This document shows, piece by piece, positions 22,338 to 32,530 of a DNA stretch of 64,000 bases. Made by a program: the position numbers and the translations under genes. The notes beneath the pieces were generated by a model. It was not told the origin of the DNA, ran no database searches, and saw only the letters and a list, made by a program, of their open reading frames with translations. Source of the stretch: Papaver somniferum (Eukaryota > Streptophyta > Magnoliopsida > Ranunculales > Papaveraceae); contig NC_039358.1 of NCBI RefSeq assembly GCF_003573695.1, positions 95,914,117 to 95,978,116 on the forward strand. Reading direction: 5' to 3'. Numbering within the stretch: the first letter of the stretch is position 1; each line of letters begins with the position of its first letter.

Positions 22338-23584
22338 GAAACTTCTTGTGATAATTTATTCTTGATTTTGAGAAGGATCACTAGGGTTCGGTATAGAAAA
22401 AATTGTGATTACACAAGCTATTTCCAACGATTTTCATCTTACATGTTTTTAGATTTATTTATTTAAATTCTAGAGTTTTTGGAAGATGAACTTGCAGTAT
22501 GTAATCATTATTGGTTTAATATATTGGAAAGTCTTACGAGATATATGTGTCATTTACTTTTTGTAAATTGAACTAATATCTCATATATGCTCAGAAGTTA
22601 AATCTATTATGTTTTTATAAACTAAAAATAGAACAAACTATTTGAGAATTTTCTCGCAGTACCGATCTACTCGTGATCACACATTTGTGTTATTACTGCA
22701 TTATACACTCCGTAAGATTATCTTATGTTGAGTCATACCGATTAAAATTATATTTGTTCGTAACTGGCGTTGAGATTAATTTAAGTCGATGTTCAGGATA
22801 CAAATCCATGTGATTTGTTAATGTCCGAAAAAGTTCTTTTTTTTATTAAAGTAAGGTCACTCATGTTGTTCTCTTGGGAATGACATCAAAAGGGGGAGAG
22901 TTCTTAAATGAACTTGTGCTTAATTGTTATATCTTTGTGGGGTGGAATTTACAGGGGATGCTCGTATCCTAACTCTCCTAGATGAGGGCTACGTATTTCA
23001 TACTATGTGATATAATCTAAATAAAGTTGATATAAAGAGTTACATAATAACATAGTTAATATGTATTATCTTCATCTTTCTTAAATCTTGAAGTATCTTT
23101 TGGTTGAATTCATTATGACCCCATGATTTCGTACTTTTGCCAATTTTTATTGACAAAAAGGGGAATAATTAATTAGTAGTTTCGCATTACATACATATGG
23201 TTTGCGGATCATTATGTAAGGGGGGAGTGAATCAATATCTATAGGTTTCACCTATTATGCAAAAGATGCAAGTATTGATTAAGGGGGGGAAACATATCAC
23301 CATAGTATTACTTCAAAGTTGTGATGCAATTTAACTTTGGAGAAGATAATAATACTATGTTTCTGTATAACGACGATTGAGAATATTTATTTCATAGTTG
23401 TTATTTCTACGGATCTTCAACAACAACGATGCTGAGTTGAACACGTTCAGAATCGTTGCAACTTGAAGTAACGAAGAATTCAAGGAGTTAAAGAAACTAA
23501 GGAAATCAAGCATGATGGATTCAAGGAGTTTTTGAAGATTTCTTTTTTATCCATATGTATTGAAAGTTTTATCACTAAAATTGG

Positions 23585-23598
23585 CAAAGGGGGAGATT
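23585..23598 (+). other. Polypurine tract of the copia element
   Basis: CAAAGGGGGAGAT immediately precedes the LTR start TGTTAG. It is the plus-strand priming site in this class. Confidence 0.65.
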
Positions 23599-24409
23599 GT
23601 TAGAGCATTTCTCGGTCGAACTCACAAGTGTTGCTATCTCAAGCTTGTTGTCAAATTTAGTTTTCAAAACTATATCTTGATTTCTAGTCTACAATTAGTT
23701 AAGTCCTGGATTAGGATAAAAGTGTAGCTGAGAAACGGACATCACGGCAGTCATCATTGCGTTATACCGTTTGAAGGCGAAGATCAACCGAAGCTTTTGG
23801 AGAACTTCTTCAACAAAAGGTAAGTGAAGACTGAACCACCTGTTTCTCAAGTTATATTCATATTTCTATCGATGAGACGTTGTCGCATACTAATTAGACT
23901 ATCATAAGCATATCAAGAATTTCGAGTCAAGTTTATCTTGGTAATTAGTTCTCAAAATATATATGACTAAGCTTAATGAACATTTATTCATACTTGATGA
24001 ATTTCGGTTAGGGACAATTTATTATTCGTAATCTAAATTATGATTCAAGATTATCATTCGTAAATATCCTGGAATAGTGATATGTGTCATTGATGTTATT
24101 TGGGAATGTTTCGAATTGATCTAGTGAGAAATATAGAACTACTGAAAATCTGGATACAAGACAATATGCATACCAGTTTCACAAACTGGGAAAACTTTCG
24201 TAGGTCCGGAGCCGTAGTACATGTATCCAATACACGTACGTGCATAACTATAGTTCGACAGCGACTTAGCGATACGCATACCCGGTATCCATACCACAAA
24301 AATTCTGTGAACTCGTGAACCTGGAATAATACGCATACCGAAAAGGAAATTTCGGTTCTGAAATCGGTGTGGTATCCATACTGTCTGTACCATACTAAAA
24401 CGATATATG

Positions 24410-24730
24410 GATATTAGCTTATTAATGAAGCCCATTTCGGTTATAATAGAAACACAATTGGCTTGTTTGGGAAGCCCAGTTGGCTTATTATTGAAGCTCA
24501 TTTCGTTTATTATAGAAACACAACTGGCTTATTTGGGAGGCCCAGTTGGCTTATTATTGAAGCTCATTTTGTTTATTATAGAAACATGACTGGCTTATTT
24601 TGGAAGCCCAGTTGGCTTATTATTGAAGCCGATTTTGCTTATTATGGAAACATGACTGGCTTATTTTGGAAGCCCAGTTAGCTTATTATTGAATCTCATT
24701 TGGTTTATTATGGAAACCATTTTTGATTAT
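24410..24730. repeat. Tandem repeats of 57-66 bp in U3
   Basis: Units built of GGCTTATTATTGAAGC, TTTATTATAGAAACA and TGGCTTATTTTGGAAGCCCA recur about five times. The same array is in the right LTR at 32,560-32,880. Open frames here are repetitive and not genes. Confidence 0.88.
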
Positions 24731-24998
24731 CATGGAAGCCCTAAGAACCATGGGCTAGCTCTTAGAACCCATGGATCGGTCCACCAACCCAAGTTATCCT
24801 CTCTCCAGAGAAGGGGTTTAAATTTGGTTAAAGGTCATGAGGACTAGGATATTTATTTTGAATATTAGCTTTGGAATTATCTAAGATAATTATAGTTATA
24901 TTGAATCCTAACAAAAAGAGGATAAATATTACCATGAGATAATTATCTTGGGTAGTTATAGTTAATATCTAAGATAATTATAGAAACCCTAACAGAAA

Positions 24999-26233
24999 AA
25001 GCTTATTATAGGGGCGGCATGGTTTATTAGAGGGGCAGAATTGTGATAGTAATGTCCCTTTAGTTGGTTAGGGGATGTCCTAAAGGGGATGTAAATTGAC
25101 TAGATTACCCTTTTCACCTTAAATCAACCAAAATCAAATCAGTTTTTTTTCATCTTCTCTTCTCCTCCATCAAGCGTAACCTCCATTAAAACTGAAAATT
25201 TCATCGTCTTCGATTCATCGGCGATTTGAAAAATGTTTAGAAAAACCCAGTTAGAGTTTAGTTTATCGTATTGGATTTAAGTTAATTTTGTATCAAAAAT
25301 TAGGGTTTTGTATGAAAATTGAAATTGAAATTTCTGGTTGCATGTGAGTTATGGTTGGTAATAACTCAATTACGAACCATAACTGTAGATTGGGTTGATG
25401 TTACGGTTGTTTTTAACTCAAATACCAATTGTAAGTTCTTAGCTTTGAGAAATATGTTCAGTTATGGTTTGTATTTGCATAATATTTATCAACCGTAATT
25501 GAGTTACGGTTTGTTACTCAAACAACCATACCAACCGTAAATAATCTTGTGTCTTAAGAATTTATCAAAATAATGATTTACGGTTCAAAAGTTAAGTTGA
25601 CACACCAACCGTAGGGTAGTTACGGTTGGTCTCGATTCATTAGTTACCAACTGTAATTTAGTTACGGTTGTTGTCCAAATTTAATTACCAACCGTAATTG
25701 GTTTTACGATTGGATCTTCCCCAAATTTAACCAGTTACGGCTGGTATTCGATAACTTACGAACTGTAACTAAGAGTTCTGGTTGGTCACGAGCAAAATTG
25801 CAACCGTAAGTTCTTCTGAAAATTTAAAAGTTTTGATTTTGTTACGTACTTTAGATTATTTTGAGCGAGAAAAAGCTAATGGGAACTAATTTAGAAGTAT
25901 ACCGGGTCACTGGAATCACTCATTTTGGTTGAGTGAATCAAAATCTAGGGTTTCACAAATATCACAAAAGTTTTTCTTTTTCTTCTCCTCTGAACTTTTT
26001 TTTTTAACTCTAAAAATCTGATTTTGTTTTGATTTTGAGTTAATATAAGTGAAATTAATCATTAACACTAAACTTGATTATCATCACTAAACTAGGTTAT
26101 CAATAATGAGGGTTAATTTGTCATTTCCAGTTTTATTTTATTAGGGACGCCTTGAATGATCATGTAATGACCCTTTTTGTCCTATTAGAATGCCGCCCCT
26201 CTAATAAACCATGTCGCCCCTATAATAAGCTTG
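24999..26233. mobile_element. Mutator-like element embedded in the 5' LTR
   Basis: The inverted ends share AAGCTTATTATAGGGGCG and then CATGGTTTATTAGAGGGGC on both sides, and are flanked by TAACAGAAA at 24,990-24,998 and 26,234-26,242. The 9-bp TSD and long ends identify a MULE-type element of 1,235 bp without transposase. The same element with the same TSD is in the right LTR (33,143-34,412), so it was already part of the LTR when this copy integrated. Its interior is full of TTACGGTT/AACCGTAA motifs. Confidence 0.92.
25320..25815. repeat. Cluster of inverted TTACGGTTGG / CCAACCGTAA motifs
   Basis: More than a dozen copies of TTACGGTT or its complement AACCGTAA occur on both strands, often paired a few tens of bases apart (for example CAACCGTAATTGAGTTACGG at 25,493). 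Spacing is irregular. The homologous cluster is at 33,530-34,000. Confidence 0.85.
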
Positions 26234-26520
26234 TAACAGAAAGAGGAGAATTATCTTTAGTTTTAATTATTATTTAAGATAATAATTAAGATAAATGCAA
26301 AAACCCTAACAGAAAGAGGGAGGAATTAGTTTAGATATTTAAGATAATTATGGTTCCTAAGAAAGAAGATAATTATTATTCAAGATAATAATTAAATAAA
26401 TCAGAATTATGATAAATAACAAACTTTACTGTGAATCTGGTTGTTTTCTTGGATTTGTACAGGTAACGGAAGTTATTAAGATAACTATGGAAAACTCTAA
26501 AGCTAGACCTACTTTCTGCC

Positions 26521-26528
26521 TATAAATA
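26521..26528 (+). promoter_or_regulatory. TATA box of the 5' LTR
   Basis: TATAAATA in CTGCCTATAAATAAAGG. The same sequence is at 34,701-34,708 in the right LTR. Confidence 0.65.
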
Positions 26529-26824
26529 AAGGCTAAATCCTAACTTAAAAGGGAGAGATTTTCTAATCCTTTTCCACACAATACACCTGTGAAGAAACTC
26601 TCTCTGACTTTAGCATCGGAGTGTTTTTTTGCAGGTACCCCCCACCATTCATCAATCATATCAGCAATTTTTTGTGGAGTTGAATCAGTAACTGGAGATC
26701 GATCAATCCACATCATTCACGATTTCTTCAGCATCTTTGGTGGAAACAAATCAACGACGAAGATTTAATCCATCTGCACATATCTCGAAGAGTGTTGACG
26801 TGAATATTTTTGCACCAACATCTT

Positions 26825-26841
26825 TTGGCGCCGACTAAGGG
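26825..26841 (+). other. Primer binding site of the 10.6-kb element
   Basis: TGGCGCCGACTAAGGGG begins four bases after the LTR end. TGGCGCC-type sites are common in plant gypsy elements; the tRNA is not assigned. Confidence 0.65.
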
Positions 26842-28800
26842 GAGACGAGCAAAAAAATCGTGCTCCCCTTGTGATAAAAGTTGCTTTTCCAATCCTTTTG
26901 TAAAGGAGAAGTTTCTGCAACAGTTTCCAGAAGCAACAGCCACTCAAGCGTTGCGGATTTCCTCAGAAACAGCAACAGTTTCAAGAAACAGTAACAGATC
27001 CAGAAACAACAACAGTTACAACACTTGCTTTCTGTTACAAAATCAGTGTTACGAAAAGCTGCAAATTAACATGGAATGAATGGTAATACGCTTACCTGGA
27101 ATCGTCCTGAACGATTCGAAGCGTTGTCGTCTAGCCTTACTAGGACGGAATGGAAACATCAGTTTCATCAACAGCATCGGGTGCTCATTTTATGAGGACC
27201 TGTCCAAGTTCCATGGAAAACAATGCTTGGGTACGTAGGACACCTCCTCATACCAATAGAGAAAACCTCAATCGTCTGAGAAAAGTTCGAAATCAGTGCC
27301 CAAGCACTCAGGGTATTCATCTTGAGACTATTGTTAGTAGAGGCGTGTGTCGTCCCCACCTATTGTACAAGTTAATAATCCACAATGATGCCTATCGATT
27401 TGGCGTTACATGAACGTCACCAAGAGTTGGAAAAGGAAAACAAGTAACTCATAATCGCACTCAAACAGTCATACAATCCAGGAATGTGACACCACATGCT
27501 AAAGGAATGAAGTTCTTGACGAGCGATTGACCGGTTGAAATGATGGAAGAAGAATCGAAAGTGTCAGAAATGATCGACAACACAGTCGTGATCCTCATAA
27601 CAATGGTTATTATGATCGTTATATACCTGATGATGATCATTGTTACACAATTGACGAAGAAACGCGATTTGGGTCGAGCCATAGGAGACACGAAAGGCGC
27701 AGACATAGGGACAATCACGTCATCAGGGATCGCTCGAAAATATCGTGGCATGAGAAAGACTGTCCAGAGCCACTTAGGAACGAACGCCTGGGGAGGTAAG
27801 TTTTCATCTGCTGTTACATTATAAATCAAGGTTATAGTCTCAATTGAGAACGCTTTTGCATGTATTTATTAAAGAAATACTTTTATTGTTTTTCTAATAA
27901 AGAGAAAAACAAAAACGAAGTGTTCTGATTAATAAAGAAACAATTGTAATATTTTTCTAATAAAGAGAAAGACAAAAACGACATGTTTTGATTGTTAAGA
28001 AAATTGTTGCGATGTTTTTCTAATAAAGAGAAAGGCGAAAAGAAAACGTTTCAATATAAAGGAGCGAAAGTAAAATATTAAAGCATGCATGGGGAGAAAA
28101 TACTTGCGATGTTTTTTCTAATAAAGAGAAAGATAAAAACGAAGTGTTTTGCTTATCAAGAAAATAGTTGCAATGTTTTTCTAGAAAAGAGAAAAACAAA
28201 AAAGAAGTGTTTTGATAGAAGTACTTCAAGAATAAAAGAAGAAATGTTTCAATATAAGATGAAACAAAATGAGAAAACGAAAAGCGTTTGGTAAAGGATA
28301 TAGAGCGAAAGAAAGGAAATGTATGACAAAAAGCTAGAGGCAGTCTACCTGTGCACCAGAGATTATCGTAATCCGCAGACACAAGAGCATTGAGTCAGCA
28401 AATTCTAGGCCAGTACGGAAACATATGGGCAACCAATGTGCCTAGCAAGATACGGGAGCAACCTGCATTCGAGTGAGAGATAAACAAGTTTAGGGCTTTT
28501 CTATCAAAGAGAAAAACAAAGGAAACGAATTGCCACGCAAAATCAAATAGTTCTGGCAATATCGTACAAGAAATGCAAGCTAGGAAACGAAATTTCTAAC
28601 AAAGAGAACATCAACAGAAAACAAAATATATCAATAAAAGTTGGAGCTGAAGGAGCGCAAAAGAATTGTTTCGATTAAAGACAAAAAAAAAATCCAACAA
28701 GAGCAGGAGATGAAGAAGGTACTCAAAGAACAAAGGACGAGTACAAAAGGTCAGAAGTAAAAGGTTTGGAGATGCTCCAAGTCGGAAGGAATTTATAGCA
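26842..28800 (+). pseudogene. Eroded gag-like leader region
   Basis: The expected gag position, but no frame stays open long. Short pieces such as LTWNRPERFEA and LALHERHQELEKEN (about 27,085-27,445) are protein-like. The second half is taken up by an A-rich tandem array. No capsid or zinc-knuckle motif can be read. Confidence 0.4.
27880..28235. repeat. A-rich tandem array of roughly 63-65 bp units
   Basis: TTTTTCTAATAAAGAGAAA recurs near 27,887, 27,952, 28,015, 28,112 and (as TTTTTCTAGAAAAGAG) 28,176. It is followed by AAAACGAAGTGTTTTGATT-type sequence. Single diverged units recur at about 28,495 and 29,618. Confidence 0.8.
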
Positions 28801-29010
28801 ACCGTGGTGCTCCCCAACCTCTAATCGAGGAAGAGGGAAGGAGGACTACCAACTATTGAAGAGTTGATAGAGGTATGAATCTGGGATCAGCAAAGGGCAT
28901 ACAATGTTTATTGGTGCAAAATCGCTGTTAGATGAGAAAGAAAGCTTGTTTACTCTTTTGAAAGAAAATAGAGATGTGTTCACTTGGAGTCTCAGAGACA
29001 TTTCCAAGGA
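28800..29010 (+). pseudogene. Start-of-reverse-transcriptase remnant
   Basis: The frame reads KESLFTLLKENRDVFTWSLR DISK, like the conserved block (DVFAWSYxDMPG in relatives) just before the reverse transcriptase domain of plant gypsy elements. The polymerase core that should follow is missing; RNase H-like sequence starts only about 110 bases later. Confidence 0.6.
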
Positions 29011-29109
29011 AACATGTAAAAGCAAGTATAAAAGCATTAAAAGTGATATGTAGGAGAGAGTATCCAAGACTCGGTAGATATACTTGAGGAGATAGTAGAA
29101 CATAGAAAA

Positions 29110-29560
29110 TTTACACTTTCGGATCAGCAAACACGGACGGTACAGGCGTCGGTTGTGTACTAGTTTCCCAGGAGAAAAAGCCGTCCAACTAAGATTTACA
29201 GCTTTAAACAATCAATCGGAGTATGAAGCAAGAGTCTCTGGACTAAAGAATGCATTGCACTTGGGGGCATGTACTACTTGCTAGATGCAATTGACTGCAT
29301 CACCAAATGGCTTCAGGTAGTAGCTTTGGTGAGGATGGAGGCGCTAAACACGTCCACAAATTCATCTGAGAACGAATACTCAGTTAGTCATATAAGCATG
29401 CATCGACTGGCAGTATGGGAATATCGATCAGATACGAGCTATAAAAGTCTAAAGTGTGGCCATGATCCAAAGAAAAATCAACACATTTCAAAAAGGTCAG
29501 ACAACATGGGGCGTCCTTTTAATATCACTACAAGCAATGGGGGCGGCTAGGGTTGAAGTA
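29110..29560 (+). pseudogene. RNase H and integrase remnants, joined by deletion
   Basis: In shifting frames: TDGTGVGCVLVSQEKK, then NNQSEYEARVSGLKNALHLG, both typical of gypsy RNase H. These run directly into YYLLDAIDCITKWLQVVALV, the catalytic-core region of integrase. Several hundred residues that normally separate these blocks are absent. Confidence 0.65.
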
Positions 29561-29899
29561 ACGACCAACGCCCGGTGAGAATTGGGAACACTTTTTGCAA
29601 GTATTTAATAAGGAAAGACTTGTAATGTTTTTCTAAAAAATAAAGGCAAATTGCAATGGAACCATACCTTCCTTGTGTTACTAGAGAGGAAGGGAAGCAA
29701 TTCTTCGCTGAGGCACATGAAGGGTGCTGTGAGGATCATTCTGAAGGCAGGAGTCTAGCGCATAGGCTCTCAATACTACTTCTGGCCTTATATGCAGAGT
29801 GACACATGGACTATATAAGAAAATGCTTATAAAGAGACCAGCGAATGAGTTGCATCTGGTTGTCAGCCCGTGGATGTTCAACAAGGTGTAGGTTCGTTT

Positions 29900-30050
29900 T
29901 CAGCTGCACTGGGGGCGTCAAGTATTTGTTAGCTGCAACTTACTACTTCACTAAATGGGTAGACGCAGTAGCTTTGGAAAGAATAGGGGCTACAGATATC
30001 TGCAAAAACTTGCAGATTCGATGTACCAGTGATGATCATTTCTGACAACA
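29900..30050 (+). pseudogene. Second integrase remnant
   Basis: GVKYLLAATYYFTKWVDAVA LERIGATDICKNL is a second copy of the integrase segment already present at 29,269, followed by IISDN-like sequence. Two copies of one segment in one element indicate duplication or a chimeric template. Confidence 0.65.
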
Positions 30051-31586
30051 GAAAGGAATGTACCTAGTAAAATACAGGAGAAAGCTGCATTCAAATAAGA
30101 CCACTCAAATATCCTAGAGGTTAATCAATTAAGAAGTATCTGATCATAGAGGATGCTAACAAGAATCGTTATGCGGTTCTTGTGGTGCATCTCCTGAGGA
30201 GTCTAATCCAATTGCATGTTATGGTCAATCATATAAAGTTTCTTTCATGGAAGGTGATGACAAGTTGCTGGACATATTGATGATAATCAAGCATAGTTAA
30301 AAGAACAGCAAGTCTCGTACAGTTCAAAGACTACTAGCAATCTTAAAGAAAAGAACTAAGATAGTTGTAGAGACAGTGCTTGAGTTACCTGAGGTGGTAG
30401 CAAACTTTTGTTGTGGGCAGTGAAACGAGGTGCGAACACGCTCATTTAGAATGAGATTAACCGCCATAAAAGAAAGGAAATACATATTTGATACGGACTA
30501 GGACTTTGAGAGTTTCACAAGTTGTCGAATTTCTAGTGTTGACGGCTATACTTTTCACAAGTTCATATGGACGTGATTGAATGAGAATCGGAGGCTAATG
30601 GCCTTTTATAACGTGTGCCACCCATTGGAGATTTCTCAAGTTCGAAAGCAAACAGAATGATCAACCAACCCAATCCCAAGGAAGGACAACTGACATGTAC
30701 AATTTGGTCGATGTGGTGCTATCGTTCCAGTTCATGTGAAGATGCAAAGCAAGATTAAGCTACCAAGGGCAGATCCTTGCACGAGAAATGAAAGCATAGG
30801 ATTTATGGTGGATCAAAAATTGTCATCTAGACATACAAATTACATGCAGTTGGGAAGAGTAGCTACACAAATGCAATCAACAACTAAGCCACAGATCCTA
30901 AACACTTTCCTGTGGACAAAGGCAACTCAGGCAATAACACGAAGAGTTCATATACTATTGATGCACTACCATTATGGGTTGATTAACAAATTGAAGGTTA
31001 CGAACATCAGCTGAAGAAACACCGTCTAAGGTACGTGGGATTATAGAAGCTTACCTTTGTTCATCTATAAAGAGGGCTGTTGTTACTGCAAACTCCAAGT
31101 ATTCACAGCGTCGGACTACAAGGATGCTGCTGCAAGCGAATAACACGCCCGTCAGGAAGGAAGAGACTGGAAAGATGATGCAAGAAACAGAAATGCCCAT
31201 TCAGATTTTTTATCAAACAGGTCGTGAGCCATACTCTTTTTTGCAATAAGCTTTAAACTTTAATGGCTTTCAATTTCCCAACAAAAAAAAAGGTGCTAAG
31301 TCACAGTTTCATACGATGCACTGAAAGAAAGAGGAAAAATAATAAACAAGTTATATGGGAGGTCTACACACTCCACCATAATAAACTGAAGATCAAACCA
31401 CCTTTGATTATTTTACTTCTAAAGAGAGGGGGCAAGGTCCTACATTCCTACTGAATCTTCCCGGAAGTGGAACATTAAAGTTAAAAGAAATGAAAGGCAA
31501 CTGTGCCTTACCTTGGCGTTATTGTATAAGAAAGATAGACGGCGGCAACAGCTGTTCACTGTGGAAAGTACGGACGCGTACCAGTG
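30051..31586 (+). other. Eroded internal domain of the 10.6-kb element
   Basis: No recognisable domain. Short protein-like segments (for example FLWTKATQAITRRVHILLMH near 30,905) suggest decayed pol or later sequence. Confidence 0.4.
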
Positions 31587-31594
31587 GTGGAGAC

Positions 31595-32288
31595 CCTAGT
31601 TAGTAAGTTCGCGAATGATTCGCGAATCATTCGCGAATTTTTCCGTATCACGAATTTTACCGTCTTATTCGCGTACGTTTGCAACTCCGAACCCAAGTCG
31701 CGTATTATGTGGCATTCCCGGATTATTCGCGAACCGTTCACGAATTTTACGTATTCCGAATGATACGTCCACTTAATTCGCCATAAATTCTTTAGCTTTT
31801 ACTTTTCAAAGACTCCATTTTTTGGGCTTTACTGCCTTCCGAGCATACACGACCGAATATTAGACGTGTTATAATTTTTATGAAACAAAAACGACTGAAG
31901 AGATTTGAAGGTGAAGGTGAGAGAGATCTCAAACTCACTAACCAAGCATCTAAACCACCATACGATATCCTCTTGGATAACTAATGTTGTATATATTATT
32001 AATATCATCATATTAAGTTTATTTTTTCTTTAAATAACTCACACATATGCATAAAAATTGGTCTATGACCTTATAAATACAAATTATTTGTTATATATAG
32101 ATACCGAATTTTCAGAGCCGAACTCACATTTATAAATCGAATTATACACGTACGTATGCCGTTCCGAATTACTGACGAATCACGTCCCGTTGACCGAATT
32201 TTGGACCGAATCTGGATTTTACAAAACCGTATAATACTCGTACGTTTGCCGTTCCGTACGTTTGCCGAATCCCGAATTGCTAACTAGG
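31595..32288. mobile_element. hAT-like non-autonomous element, 8-bp TSD GTGGAGAC
   Basis: Ends CCTAGTTAGTAAGTTCG and CGAATTGCTAACTAGG are inverted repeats with small differences, flanked by GTGGAGAC at 31,587-31,594 and 32,289-32,296. The 694-bp interior is rich in TTCGCGAA palindromes on the left and GTACGTTTGCCGTTCCG repeats on the right. No transposase frame. It inserted into the interior of the 10.6-kb element, so it is younger than that insertion or its template. Confidence 0.93.
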
Positions 32289-32530
32289 GTGGAGACCCAA
32301 ACATATCAAAGATTTGAATGCTCCCCGTATTTTGGGACCGTAGGGTATCTCACAGTACGTGAAATACTTTAACCCGGGGTACCTAAGCGGCTAAGCCTCA
32401 TCGTGACACGAGTTTTTCTATGTAACTGGTAGAATCAATATTTCAGGTAAGTGCGTCAATATACTATGGTAGTTAATAAGGAATTTAATTTTCCTAATCC
32501 TTCGACAAATTGAGAATTAAGAGAGGACCA

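Larger units (their letters stand above)
21431..23598 (+). mobile_element. Ty1/copia internal remnant (upstream of its 3' LTR)
   Basis: Ends in the polypurine run AAAGGGGGAGAT directly before an LTR start TGTTAG at 23,599, the usual arrangement of SIRE/Maximus-type copia elements. Several more GGGGGA-rich blocks occur between 22,890 and 23,290, also typical of that 3' region. No reverse transcriptase or integrase is present, so the left part has been deleted or lies outside recognisable sequence. The left boundary is not defined. Confidence 0.6.
24382..26820 (+). repeat. 5' LTR of the 10.6-kb element
   Basis: 2,439 bp, TGTCTGTACC to GCACCAACA. It contains a tandem repeat in U3 (24,410-24,730), an embedded Mutator-like element (24,999-26,233), and a TATA box (TATAAATA, 26,521-26,528) about 290 bp before its end. 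Its partner is at 32,531-34,999. Confidence 0.95.

Noticed and set aside
24407..24681. Repetitive frames with GLFGRPSWLIIEAHFVYYRN-type units
   Set aside because: They are translations of the LTR tandem repeat on two frames and recur in the other LTR (32,556-32,831); no sign of a real protein.
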